This document shows, in pieces, positions 47,601 to 57,580 of a stretch of 64,000 bases of DNA. Position 1 is the stretch's first letter; every line of letters begins with the position of its first letter. The stretch comes from Rhynchonema sp. JSB1_4 (taxonomy: Eukaryota; Nematoda; Chromadorea; Monhysterida; Xyalidae), in the NCBI GenBank assembly GCA_030248065.1, contig JASAMV010003872.1, positions 1-64,000 on the forward strand, written 5' to 3'. Both the position numbers and the translations under genes were made by a program. Below the pieces are notes generated by a model that was not told the DNA's origin, made no database searches, and was given only the letters and a program-made list of their open reading frames with translations.

Positions 47601-50600
47601 TGGACACAGGATGGCGCAAAAGTTCCTTGCCACAAAATCACTCACAGCGACGGTCAATTCTTCAGTGGTCGGTCCTCTGGCGATCAACGATTCGGTCTTA
47701 TCGGATCGGGTCTCGTAGCTGAACTTTGTGCCGGCGATTTCATAGATGTCGGATATCAATTGCAGTTGGTAGTTGCCGTTGATGTAATAGTGACCGGTGG
47801 TGTTTTTCAGTGCTGAAGTGCATTACCATTATGGGAACTCAGAGGAACGGCCAGTACTGTACCTGTGGAACCTTATCCGACAATATAGCGGAGGGGCTTT
47901 ATTCCGTGTTTTGTGTCATCCTGTTATTCTGGGTAGAAAACAGTATATAAATTACATAGCAAACTTCAGTACATGTGGTTCCAATGTACTGTACAGTAGG
48001 TACAGTATGTACAAACCATGCACACAACGAATGCCAGAGAATGAATAAAACAAATAAAACAAGAGGATAAATAAAATAAATACTGGAAATTTAAACAAAA
48101 TGGATGACCTAGATATCACCCGCATTTCTGTCTGCGCGTACATTGTGAGAGCAACTGCGGGTTGCGGATTAGCGGATTAGGGGGTTAGCGGATTAGCGAG
48201 CGGCTGACAGGCACACCCGCTAACCCGCTTTTTCATGTGAGAGCAAAAGCGGGGTCCGCTAACCCGCAACCCGCTAGTCCGCTACATATTGTGAGACCGG
48301 CCTAACCGATGGCATCATTGCTGTTGCGCATTTCCTCAATTCGAATCGACGTCGAGCCAACGGGCAGTGTGATGAAATCGTGATATCCCACTTCGAGGTC
48401 GCGCTCGTCCAGAAAGTTATCAATCTGAAATGCTTCGATAGTTCTTAACAAAAAGAACCATTTGTCACACGTTGTAAATGGTAGTATTTCTGTTTAACAG
48501 CACCCCCGCACCAACCGTTTTGCACGTTGTGCCGTCACCGCCGCACACCAGGCATTTGTCCTCTTTGATTGTCGAACCGAGTTTACCGTCGCAGCCAAGT
48601 GGCTAGAAAGCAACATCTATACTACTAACACAGGAAGACGTGTGTGTGTGTGTGTGTGTGTGTAGCCCCCTCTCTCTTAGGTGCGGACGGGTCAATTTTC
48701 ACGGGTAGCTTTGCGTGTGCTAACGGGTCTTCGGGGGGGGGGGGGGGGGGTGGCACGGCACGGGCGCGGCGCCGTTGCCGGGCCGTAGGCACGGTTCCCG
48801 TCTAGTCTAACACTATTATTAAAACCCGTGGGTCACCTTCATTTAAAGAGGTCTTTAGGATGAAATTGTTCCCAAATTCGTCCAACAATTCCATCATAAA
48901 AATACGGATGAGAAAAAAATCGCCGAATATTGTATAAACCCATTTAAGCACGTTGACGGTCCCACCCAATCATGTCATGTCATCGACTATACGAGATGCG
49001 CCACATTCTGGGCCACCCTGTATCATCCCGTCACGCACCAAGCACAGTCCGTCGACACAGATGTCGCTGGTGAAATCATCACAGGGTGTGCCGTCAGTGA
49101 CTTTCGGCTGCCACATGTATGTCCACGGCTCATTTTTGGGTCGACACACCAAACTGCATCGATGTTGACCGCCTTGAAACATCAGGCATCGAACTTGGTT
49201 TCGATATGCGTTAAACAGGAAGTTTTCTGATGATAGACATTTCCAGACACGCGTAAACGGTGCTTCCAGACACGGTGGCCCAACATAAACAATTTTTACG
49301 CTGGTCAAAATTGGTGGAGGAAACAAATCCCTGGACATAAAGATGTCGCATAACACATAACCAAGGTAGATCCAAATCCAATCACAACGTTTGATACCGG
49401 CATGCCTATTTTCGCTTCTTATTTTATTTTTTTGCTGGTTTAGTGGTGAAGCACACGTTACATACATATACTCTGACAATACTTTTGGGAGAAACTTTTC
49501 AAACGAGTTGCCTGATCCGTAAAGCACACGCAACTGGGGCAGCCAGCTGAGTTTCGTAGCATATCGCAAATCACTACGTTAGACTTGTGTGTTGAGCGGC
49601 TGGCAGTCACGTGACTGCTGCAGCTAATACACGCATAATGAGCTTTGCGGATCAGGCAACGCGTTTGAAAAGTTTCTCCCAAAAGTATTGTCGGAGTATA
49701 CATAGCTAATAGCAACTTCATTGACTTTCTCAAGATAATTTATGAGCTTGGTACGAATTTGCTAGTGCTGTGAGGAAACTTCGTATCGTCATGAGAAAGC
49801 TTGCTGCCGGTGACTTGAACCCATACTGAAACATCAGCCAGCTGGCCAACCAACCTTTATAGAATGGCACCCATTCGTAGTATTTGCCTTCGAGCGGCTC
49901 ATCATTGTATTTTGCGCACTGTTCCGTCCGGCTGTCGACCGTATCCGAAGGGCACGCCTGATATGGAAAGGTGGGTATGGGTGATATGGTTATTATGGGT
50001 GAGGTGCCGCATCAGGATCAGGTGGTCCAATTTGAAACATCACTTGACTTACATCAATGTTGCAGCTGATGTAGCGACGTGATGGGCCGTTGCAACTTTC
50101 GTCTCTGAAAATGAATTGTGAAATTTATTTCGAATTATTGCATGCTCATCGCGGGTTGATATCAGGACACGGTCGTCGATCCCAACGTAGGTACCAAAAC
50201 TTGACTGCTGCTGCGCTTTTGTGGGACTGTTTCTACACAATAATGCATGCTAGCTTCACAAAGGACGTGGACGAAGTCCTGCCAGAACCATGCTGAACAT
50301 ATAGGTATTGGTCGCACAATGACTTTATAAGAATTGGTCAAATTTTTTTCCTGAATCGTAAAGAGGGAAAGTGACGGGGCAATGACGTTGCGTTGCGTGA
50401 TCGCACACAAAACACGTAGTAAAGAGAATGTTTCAGACCTGCGGCAACGTGGTTGATCTGCTGGATTATTTTCAGCTGAAAATGTTTTGTGCGAATCACA
50501 AATAGCACAGTGGTTGAGAGTGACGGAACGTGAAAATCAGGGTTGATTTGATGAATTCTTATATGGTCATTGTGCGACAAAGACATACATGACTGAGATA

Positions 50601-51651
50601 TGCTTTACGAATATCATGTTTTCATCCATGTTCAAACTGCGTTCAGGCCCGATCAATTTTCAGTAGTTTCAGGATCGAGCTTTCGAATGGTCCAGGGCTC
50701 ATTTAGAGTGCAGGTTTTTGAGAGCACACAAACACGGGTGGTTCTTTCACAACAGAACAGATAATAAATTTGTTTTAAATTTACGTTTATGGGTGATATT
50801 TTCGAAACGGTGTAAAGGTCAGTTGGGTGTAAAGGTCGGTGGAAAGCTCGGTCGACAGCTCAGTGTGATAGACCTCGGTGTAAACTTGAAACATTCCACG
50901 TTAATAACAGGCAATGTTTCACGTTTACACCGAGCTACGCCGACCGAGCTTTCGACCGACCTTTACACCGACCTTTACGCCCCACTGACCTTTACACCGT
51001 TTCGAAAATATCACCCCATGCCCATAAATATACATATGACTTGTTATCGACCACATAATACCTGCATTTCCTAGTCTCCATCCTCACACCTCCGCCGCAA
51101 GTGAGCGAGCATTCACTGGTCTGTTCCCATTGTCCCCAGGCGCCACTTTCACGGAATCCACTGGCATCCACGGTTAGACGCACGTCGCCCCTGCCGTAGA
51201 CGGGATACGCCTGTCGCTTGGCCCGTAGTTGGGGCGACCGGGGGTGGAAGGGCAGGTCGGGACGGGACTGTAGTTTGAATGGAAGTTTTGATTTTTCTAT
51301 CATTGCAGCGGAATAAAATTTGGTGGCTGGATCTGATGTATGTCCGGGGTACGTCAGGTCCTATGATGTGCCATGATGATTTTGTGCTATGATGTTTCGA
51401 AAATTCCTATTGTCCGCACAGCGATTTTTAGCAATTGTCCGAGAGCAATTATTTCCAATTCGTATTGGCCAGTTTACTTACTTTTTGTTTCTGCCACTGG
51501 TGCGGCGCATGCACTTGAAGCACGTCACCTAATTCGCTGATGTTTCAGCTAGCGCATATGAACACCAGATATATTCACTCACCAGGCATGCCCCAATCGT
51601 GATGAGCGTGATCGCACCAATGAGCGCCCATGAGACGCGTGCGTCCCGCAT
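28980..51651 (-). CDS. mig-6: Papilin / MIG-6-like extracellular matrix glycoprotein, about 49 exons
   Basis: Large secreted basement-membrane protein; the nematode member, MIG-6, is known for roles in distal tip cell migration and matrix organisation. The whole papilin plan can be read on the minus strand: signal peptide (51651-51583, [17 protein letters not shown]), furin-like RAKR, TSP1, ADAMTS Cys-rich and spacer, six more TSP1 repeats, about 11 lagrin-type Cys repeats, 11 Kunitz domains, Ig and PLAC, ending at the stop at 28980. Exons 1-15 were checked for phase; the 3' half was assigned by domain similarity and GT/AG sites. About a quarter of its donors begin GTTGG. Introns carry SINEs, MITEs, a hAT-like and two Helitron-like elements, which explains the 22.7-kb span. 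Alternative forms with fewer Kunitz domains are plausible but not visible from sequence. Confidence 0.9.
33109..33268 (-). repeat. tRNA-related SINE next to a papilin splice donor
   Basis: On the minus strand: box A-like TGGCTTATTGGGTGAATCC, then box B GGGTTCGAATCC, a unique segment and an A run (TGTCAAAAAAAAA). It begins within about 10 nt of the 5' splice site of the K5 second-half exon. Confidence 0.65.
34679..34785 (-). repeat. tRNA-related SINE starting at a papilin splice donor
   Basis: On the minus strand: GTGCGTCCGTGGCTCAGTGG, with box A-like TGGCTCAGTGG, then box B-like GGGATCGAGTCTGG. The GTGCGT donor of the K4 first-half exon is the first six bases. Related in layout to the copy at 33109-33268. 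Confidence 0.5.
35457..35620. mobile_element. Dispersed MITE-like repeat, CAGGCCCGG family (copy 2)
   Basis: Same words as 22863-23024 in the opposite orientation: TTGTGCGACGGTTCAGTCCC at one end, AAAAATCGTGGAATAA at the other. In a papilin intron. Confidence 0.6.
36720..36975. mobile_element. MITE, GTCGTCAAAT family (copy 3), interrupted
   Basis: Left part CGCGCTCATTTGGTGCGCAT to GATTTGATGAATTGA, right part TTGATTTGACGACAAAACTA. The 165-bp insert between them is a Helitron-like element. Confidence 0.6.
36783..36947 (+). mobile_element. Helitron-like non-autonomous element (copy 1)
   Basis: Starts CTATACTACTAAAACC and ends GTCCCGTCTAG, inserted between A and T of the host MITE. A GC-rich hairpin (GGGCGCGGCGCC) precedes the CTAG end. 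A second copy lies at 48616-48805. These are Helitron hallmarks: no inverted ends, no target duplication, a CTRR end and an A^T target. Confidence 0.55.
37977..38175. mobile_element. MITE, AGGCAAACTACGCCAACACGA family (copy 1)
   Basis: Ends AGGCAAACTACACCAACACG and TGTTGGTGTAGTTTGCCT. A second copy is at 55563-55750. In the intron that splits the first Kunitz domain. Confidence 0.65.
38254..39038. mobile_element. hAT-like non-autonomous transposon with 8-bp target duplication
   Basis: 785 bp. Ends CAGGGTTGGATTAAAAA and TTTTTAATCCAACCCTG; flanked by TGGCCGTG on both sides (38246-38253, 39039-39046). CAGGG ends plus an 8-bp duplication are the hAT signature. The interior is AT-rich with no transposase. 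Confidence 0.8.
39485..40037. mobile_element. Possible Tc1/pogo-like MITE
   Basis: Ends CAGTCAAACCTCCACATGG and GTGTAGATTTGACTG are imperfect inverted repeats, with a TA beside the right end. The interior repeats the CCACATAGTGAA word several times. Weak evidence. Confidence 0.35.
40217..43934 (-). other. Papilin lagrin-type Cys-rich repeats (about 11) with an acidic insert
   Basis: Recurrent FGCCPDG / YGCCPDG / FGCCKD cores about 35-40 residues apart, in exons near 43.9, 42.95, 42.1, 41.65, 41.18, 40.8 and 40.3 kb, several exons carrying two cores. Two exons (about 43.35-43.26 and 43.18-43.06 kb) encode an acidic Glu/Asp-rich segment that interrup​ts the series. The last exon core reads YGCCMDG and is followed by a Pro-rich linker before K1. 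Confidence 0.8.
42235..42782 (+). repeat. Retroposon related to the one at 17761-18332 (diverged)
   Basis: Shares TTTTGCACTGACG at the head and scattered matches after it (CAGCATCACC/CATCATCACC; CTGATCCGGATATGACC/CTGACCCGGATCTGACC). Ends in (AAT)n: CAGAATAATAATAATAAATAA. In a papilin intron. Confidence 0.5.
48144..48300. repeat. GCGGATTAG/CTAACCCGC repeat block
   Basis: Tandem GCGGATTAG/GGGGTTAGC words followed by inverted CTAACCCGC words, bounded by TTGTGAGAGCAAC and TATTGTGAGACC. Could be a small foldback element in a papilin intron. Confidence 0.5.
48616..48805 (+). mobile_element. Helitron-like non-autonomous element (copy 2)
   Basis: Starts TCTATACTACTAACAC, ends GGTTCCCGTCTAG, between A and T. 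Carries (GT)n at about 48640-48662 and a run of G at about 48726-48742. The first copy has TCTG repeats at the first of these sites. Its start lies only about 14 bp from a papilin exon (48602-48516). Confidence 0.6.
49471..49700. mobile_element. MITE, CCTGATCCGTAAAGC family (copy 2, intact)
   Basis: Long inverted ends: ACTCTGACAATACTTTTGGG at the left, CCCAAAAGTATTGTCGGAGT at the right, with GCCTGATCCGTAAAGCACAC inside. Papilin intron. Confidence 0.75.
50306..50582. mobile_element. MITE, ATTGGTCGCACAATGAC family (intact copy)
   Basis: About 277 bp. Ends TATTGGTCGCACAATGAC and GGTCATTGTGCGAC. Same interior as the cluster in astacin B (ATGACGTTGCGTTGCGTGAT). Papilin intron. Confidence 0.7.
50791..51017. 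mobile_element. MITE, TTTTCGAAACGGTGT family (copy 2)
   Basis: 227 bp, long inverted ends GGGTGATATTTTCGAAACGG and CCGTTTCGAAAATATCACCC, with repeated GGTGTAAAGGTC words inside. Papilin intron 2. Confidence 0.75.
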
Positions 51652-52173
51652 GATGTTTCAATTGAAATTTCTGGATGACAAATTGATTATTTTTTACCAA
51701 TGAATGTTAACAATTTGGTGATAATTTCTGAAAGGAGAGCGGACTTTACAAAACCTCAGTGTTTAGCTCTACCCAAACTGATGGGTGCCGGGATTTTTAG
51801 CGATAATTTGAAATTGCTGCAGACTGTGGTCACGGATTGTGGGTACAGAACTGTTTGTCGTGGCACGTTAGGCACAAGTGAGGTTGCGGTTTCGTACCAA
51901 CGAAAGTACAGTATCTCACACCGGAGCGCGCAATAGGTGGTCATCAATTACGCTACACTGGCAACAGCTGTAAATTTTGTGGCTAATATACGCCTGGCGC
52001 AGTTGCATGGTGAATGAAAACTATGCGGTGAAAGCTTGGTATTGCCCTAAATGGGTCTCAAATTGCTAAACAGCACTTTTCCAAAAATTTAGGAGCCTGT
52101 GTGGTGCACAAACTTTTTAGAGCGCGAAAAAACCCTCTGCGCAACAATAATAAGAACAACACTTTCCGGTGGT

Positions 52174-52427
52174 AAAAACTGTGACATAAATATTGCGTGG
52201 CACTAGAGCCGAGCCAGCCACGGGGCTCCGCGCAGACAAAACTTTGGTTTCCGGGGTCAAATAACCAAAGCCGCCTTGCTGTGTAGGCTGTCGGCGCCCT
52301 TTTTGTATGAAATGGTCCACTTCAATCTTTGTAGACACGACGACGGGTGAAAGTTGCGGAAAAAAGATGTGAACATAGACGTAATATCGTCCGGGAGGAC
52401 GCAGAATGTTTCCGCCCTGAAGATATC
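52174..52427 (-). CDS. Exon candidate with TNF-like beta-strand motif
   Basis: After a TATCTTCAG acceptor the minus strand reads open for about 85 residues with PGRYYVYVHIFFPQLSP, then KIEVDHFIQKG and a Gly/Pro-rich stretch, then NIYVTVFTTG. The GxYYVYxxIxF pattern resembles the central strands of TNF-homology or C1q-like domains. No flanking exons were found, so it may be a relic or a chance ORF. Confidence 0.25.
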
Positions 52428-55400
52428 TGGAACTTTCTGCATGGTGTTGTATGGCATTCCAATCGCTGTGTTCGGAACTTATATGCATCGGAACGAGCTA
52501 TGTAGGTTACGAAAACTATGTCAAGAAGGCTATAGCAACTGTGCCTCATAGCTCATAATTCCTGACAGATTTTGGTGATCGGTGGCGCATTATGGATGTT
52601 CGCGCGCTTTTGTCAGAGATGATGAATTATATTGGCACGGGTGATTTTGAATTTCTGAACGCGTGGTCTGAGACACATGCAGAGTGTGTCGAATTGGGCT
52701 GCAAATACAAAATTTCGGGAGAGAGAAATGAGCGAAATATGATTATGATCCCTGAATTTTATTGCAGCGGTGTTATTGGGGGTCAGCTAATATATGCAAT
52801 ATGGGCAGAATAATAAACCAGAAACCCAGAATATATTATTATTCACCTTCACCCGACAGAGAACATAAGAATGAAGGTGCTGTAAAAGGAAAAGCAGCAC
52901 TACATGCTTTTGTTGTGCTCGAGAATTTCGTCTGGTCACGGTCTGGTGTCAAGTATAAAACCTTTCGTAGTGGCATTTTTATGTTATACATATTCGTCAC
53001 AACTGTTAGTTGACCATTAGTCGTGACAGGAGAAACACAAACTCACACCCAAACACTGAGCGCAAGTGCAAAGCATTGGCACACACCACAGTACCTTGCC
53101 GTTTATGACTGTATGCGGGTCAAGCGGTCCGACTTGAATAAACAAGCACAGGCACAATGCAAAACAATGACATTCAGGTGCATTACTATTGTTGGTACAC
53201 GTTGAGGAACATGCTAAGACATTGTACAAAGTGCCAAATATGGAGAGAGCTGAATCATTCTGGCTCCAAAAACGCGCAACATTGTGCTATTGATGTTGTT
53301 GCTTAGCGCGTGCAACCGTCGAAACATTTTCTGAGTTTCACTCAAGGTATGTACATACCGTGCAGCTCTCCTGATGGGCAATATGAACATGCAGACGACA
53401 GAATGAAAAAGCACACATTGAACACAGCTAAAGTCATTTACTCATCTGCTCGTTTCATGATAAGTGTTCGCAGCGGTGGTTTGTACTCACATGGTCAACA
53501 TACACGCATTGCCAGCTCTGAAACAGGCCAAACTTTCTTCACGCTCATTCAGGGCCAAGGGCTGTTTTGGTCTGTCTTCGCTCACGACCGTCGTTGACCA
53601 AAGCAATTAGCCCTGTGGAATACAGTCAAGAGCTGTAGGATACGGAAACTGGATATCACAACAATCGGTCAAGAATATACAGAAAATTTCAAAATGGGCC
53701 CCTGGTTCCAATGAATAACCGACAAGAGTCTGCACGTATAGGGAACACAGCTGGACGTGGTCATGGCGTGATACGGGCTGGACAGGTTTGAACAACATGC
53801 AAATCATGCAATGAAGTCACTCTTTTCCAAATGGGTGTTTCGGACAATGTTGTGGTTTGAGCAAAAGGAGCAAAATAAAAAAGTAGCCCTTGGTTTAGCT
53901 GAAGCTGCACTCTTTTGTCGGTCATTATGTTCTCTGGGCTAATACCCTGCTCTTTTTCCCTTTCTGCAAAAACCAAGAAGTCTCTCGCGCTCAAATGTGT
54001 CTTGCTCTCTCAGTAAGATTGTGTAATTCAACGATAAAAAGTGTGCACCACATTGCGGGTGCATTGCCAGGTGCGCTTCGTGTTCACAGCTTGATTCCAC
54101 TGATGACCATGCAGCACGCATGCATGAAATTGGTGGCAGTGCACCTTACCGAAGTCAAAAATAGGTGGGAAGTTAAATGTGCACACCATAGGTAGCTATA
54201 AGTACCTTCACCACTTACATACATACAGTACATATACGTACTGAAGATTAAGAATGATGCACAGGAAATGCGTTGTACACACTGACTTCAGTTGGGTCAA
54301 AAATTGGGTACCAGGTAAATCCGAATGTCGGCTTATTTTGGTCCCGGCATTTTTGGTTAACAAATAGGGACCGACGAAGGTCGGGCCCAAGTTTAGCGAG
54401 TCCCATTTCTGGAACCCAAAATTCCTGGACCAAAATTCGGATTCCCCGTGTCCCGTCAAAACCTGATACCGAACTTTCAGTCCAGTTGAAGTCCTTTTGC
54501 GTGTATTTCCTGCTGTGCAGCCACTCTTTGGGTAGCTAATTTTTTGGACCACCCTATATGTATCTACTATGCAGCACGATCATGACCAATGCTTTTTAGA
54601 TTTTGGACAATGCGCAATTATTCGTTTCCGTACTGTAAATTTCAAAATTCGAGATCCGTTCGCTGTTCGCGGTTGAAGCGGCGGATACAAGCATCAAACA
54701 AAACGGTGTTTGTTTGAAACACACAAATAAAAATGCTTGAATACAACAGGAAGGGAAGCATCTTTTTCAAACACTGACTGTTTTTGACATGCGCATTCGG
54801 GCGTTGAGCAGAAAAACTGAGAAAGAACACGGTTTTCACGCAGAATAAAATTGATAAGACGCAGATTTTTGTACATCAACGGTTTTTTCGGACAGACAAC
54901 GGTCAAATCTGTTATCTCAAAACACGCCCTTCTGAAATACGGTTTACTGCATAAATGCAGCTCATAATTCATCGTTTTTCATGATTTCGTAATGTAAGTG
55001 ATTTCCTGTGAAAAAACCGGCAGATTTTTTTTGAGGCCAGGCAGAATGTCGAATAATTTCAGTTTAAGAAGTGGGAAGCACGGAACACGTGTTTACAGAA
55101 AAGCAGGCACAGAAGACAAAGAACAAAAAGCAATATGATGAATGAACGGGAATAAGCCATTTTTATACAACACGAAAGCTGCTGGCCATATTGTAAAAAA
55201 ATACAACCATTGTAAACCAGAGGGTACAGGAACAGGGGTAAGGCCATTGAGGTTGCTCCCAGGTCCCAGATATGTTGCTTATTACATGCCAACAACAAAA
55301 AGACACCAGTTCAATGTTTCGGTTTGTTTATGGCGCTCGGCTCACTGAGTCTACAGGGTGACATTGGAATAACCTTTCACCTTCAATTGTAATGCAATTG

Positions 55401-55562
55401 AACTACAGATACAGTACCGTCTGTAGGTGATGTCGGTATATGCCCATAAATTCTTCTGTTTGAAACGCCAGCCAAAAATAGCGAAAGCTCGTGATTCAGC
55501 ATGGGACCGTGTAGCAGCATGATGTTTCACGTGTTGCCTATACCGAAAGAAAATTATAGGTA

Positions 55563-55750
55563 CAGGCAATCTACGCCAACACGAGCCCGATTTCGAAGGT
55601 GGTGCGTATTTAAAACGAATAGAAAGAGAAAATCTTCATGCTCCACTTTATGTTCTTCTACGTGTAACATTTCCAAAATCAGCAGCCAGGTATGAATGTT
55701 TCACTATTCTGCCAGCTGCGAAATCGGGCTCGTGTTGGCGCAGTTTGCCT
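55563..55750. mobile_element. MITE, AGGCAAACTACGCCAACACGA family (copy 2)
   Basis: Ends AGGCAATCTACGCCAACACG and CGTGTTGGCGCAGTTTGCCT; interior matches 37977-38175 (CATGCTCCA; CGTGTAACATTTCC). Confidence 0.65.
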
Positions 55751-56350
55751 TTATCATTAATTTTTCAAGCACCAAATTTCATTTGATCTGCTGAAAACGC
55801 GGAGGGCGCAACATTTTTGGGCCACCCAATCGACGCATTGGGACGCTGGTTGGAGATGCTAACAAGCTGATAAGGCGCTCTAATGTGAGTATCAATCTGA
55901 AATTTATTGCTGCGCACTGTGTGTGTGGTGTCGCGTTGTTTAGAATGGTAGACCTTGTTCCTTCAGCTACTACTTGTACGTTGTGCGCTACTATTGCTTG
56001 TTTTCAGTAGCTAGGGAACGGCATCGTCTAGCTCTGCGTGATTCAAGTTGCTTTGTGTTCACATAAAGAGCTGCGCTGGCTCGTTGTAAAACATGAAACG
56101 GGCGTCAGAGTGAATGATGTTTCTGTCGCCGTTTCAATACCAGTCACATCTCAACCAATTTGGCATAGGGTGAGTGCACATCAGGGCAGTTCCTTGTGAA
56201 TTATGTTGTGAACTTGTTTACATTTATCAACATGTATCAACCTTTTATCGCTATTAGTCACTTGGCTGCGGATTATCTGAATTGCAACACTTCAATCTGT
56301 TAGGCAATGTATCAAGCCTGACTTTTAGCATTGTCCTATAAATAATCACA

Positions 56351-56584
56351 AAGGTCGATTTATACTTCTGACTTCCGGGAAGTAGAGGTCAAAATCCGGA
56401 GAAGTCACTGCCACGCAGAAGTGCCCGGCAAGGCTGTCATTGCTTGTGATGATCGCCTGTTCCGCTCTGTCCATTGGCCGCTGCCTGCCGTCTACTGTTC
56501 TTGCTCTGGTTATGAGCTGACCGAGCGGGCAGTCACAAGTTTTTGACTGCTACTGCCAGGCAGTCAGAGTATAAACCGACCTTA
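56351..56584. mobile_element. MITE with AAGGTCGATTTATACT ends
   Basis: Ends AAGGTCGATTTATACTTCTG and GAGTATAAACCGACCTT; about 234 bp, no coding content. Confidence 0.6.
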
Positions 56585-57580
56585 AGCCTCTGCTTTAGCC
56601 TTTGATAAAACCTGCGACCACGTCAAACTCAGTGACATAACTTCGCTCGTACCCAGAGCAAAAAAGCGTGTTCACACGTGGCATATTGATGCGAAATGAG
56701 CAGGTCCCCCTGTTATTCCTCGCATGACAATGGCTGAAGCGCCGGAAAAACTATGGCACACTGATCATTAGGCACGACTAAGCCAGAAGAAACGGCTAAC
56801 AACGGCAAAGAAAATAAAGCCCTTTAACGGTTATTATCCACACCAGAAACAGACTCATGTTGCTTTGCGCCCATGACAACCGAATGTGTATTTTTATTTG
56901 CCTGTTTCTCTTTGCACGACACACAACTCCAATTATTATCAGTTGTTGTCCAAACCAAAAGGTGCCGAACTTGAATTGGGGCTTTCGTTTGCAAAGTTCA
57001 TGTATAAAATCTCGAAATATACAGCACAAGTGTGACTTTGTGTTTTTCATGGTGGTGATCCATGAATTTCAACCGCAGGTGGGGTTAAAATCGTTTTAAC
57101 GTTTTTCACACTGCACAAAAACTAAGTTATTACATACTCCAAAAACAAAGAATTGCAGATATGCACCTATAAAAAACAATATACAGTATTAGGTGTTGTT
57201 TCGGCCCCTTCGAGATCCAATTAAAGAACGTTCCAAAAAGCGTTACAGTAATCCAATTGACGCTATGGCAGTGTTATTAGTGCTGACTTGCTGAGTTTCT
57301 TCTGCACCGCATTTCCACACGGCATATTTGTGACTTGCAAAGCCTTATTAGTCTCACACAGCCAGCACACTGACAAATAACACCCTTATTGAAGCAAAAT
57401 TAATCAGTCGCTTTGCACTCACATCGAATCACTGTATTCGTCTCTGTTATTGAGCTCAAACAAAAAGCTATTTAAAATTGCCGGTCCAACCTCCAACGAT
57501 TCTGGTTCGATTTACATCAACGACGACTTGTGTCGATAATCGATATTTGGTTCGAAGAACTTTAAAAAAAATAATCAGCA

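Larger units (their letters stand above)
44224..51651 (-). other. Papilin N-terminal cassette: signal, 7 TSP1 repeats, ADAMTS Cys-rich and spacer
   Basis: Exons 51651-51583, 51267-51062, 50104-50053, 49957-49855, 49172-49039, 48602-48516, 48424-48307, 47812-47646, 47302-47176, 46830-46698, 46445-46364, 46199-46077, 45672-45487, 45084-44930, about 44754-44655, 44570-44455 and about 44364-44224. TSP1 starts: [73 protein letters not shown] (lacks the usual second Cys pattern), [29 protein letters not shown]. The ADAMTS-like part has [19 protein letters not shown] and [11 protein letters not shown], followed by the spacer. This order matches the papilin cassette. Confidence 0.88.
51652..57580. 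other. Intergenic between papilin and the potassium channel (divergent)
   Basis: No complete gene seen. Holds one exon-like minus-strand segment (52174-52427) and MITEs at 55563-55750 and 56351-56584. Presumably contains both promoters. Confidence 0.45.

Noticed and set aside
48640..48662. Independent (GT)n microsatellite
   Set aside because: It is internal to the Helitron-like element; the sister copy has a different short repeat at the same place.
54290..54550. Possible inverted-repeat element around GGTCC/GGGACC words
   Set aside because: Pairing is too scattered and no ends could be defined.
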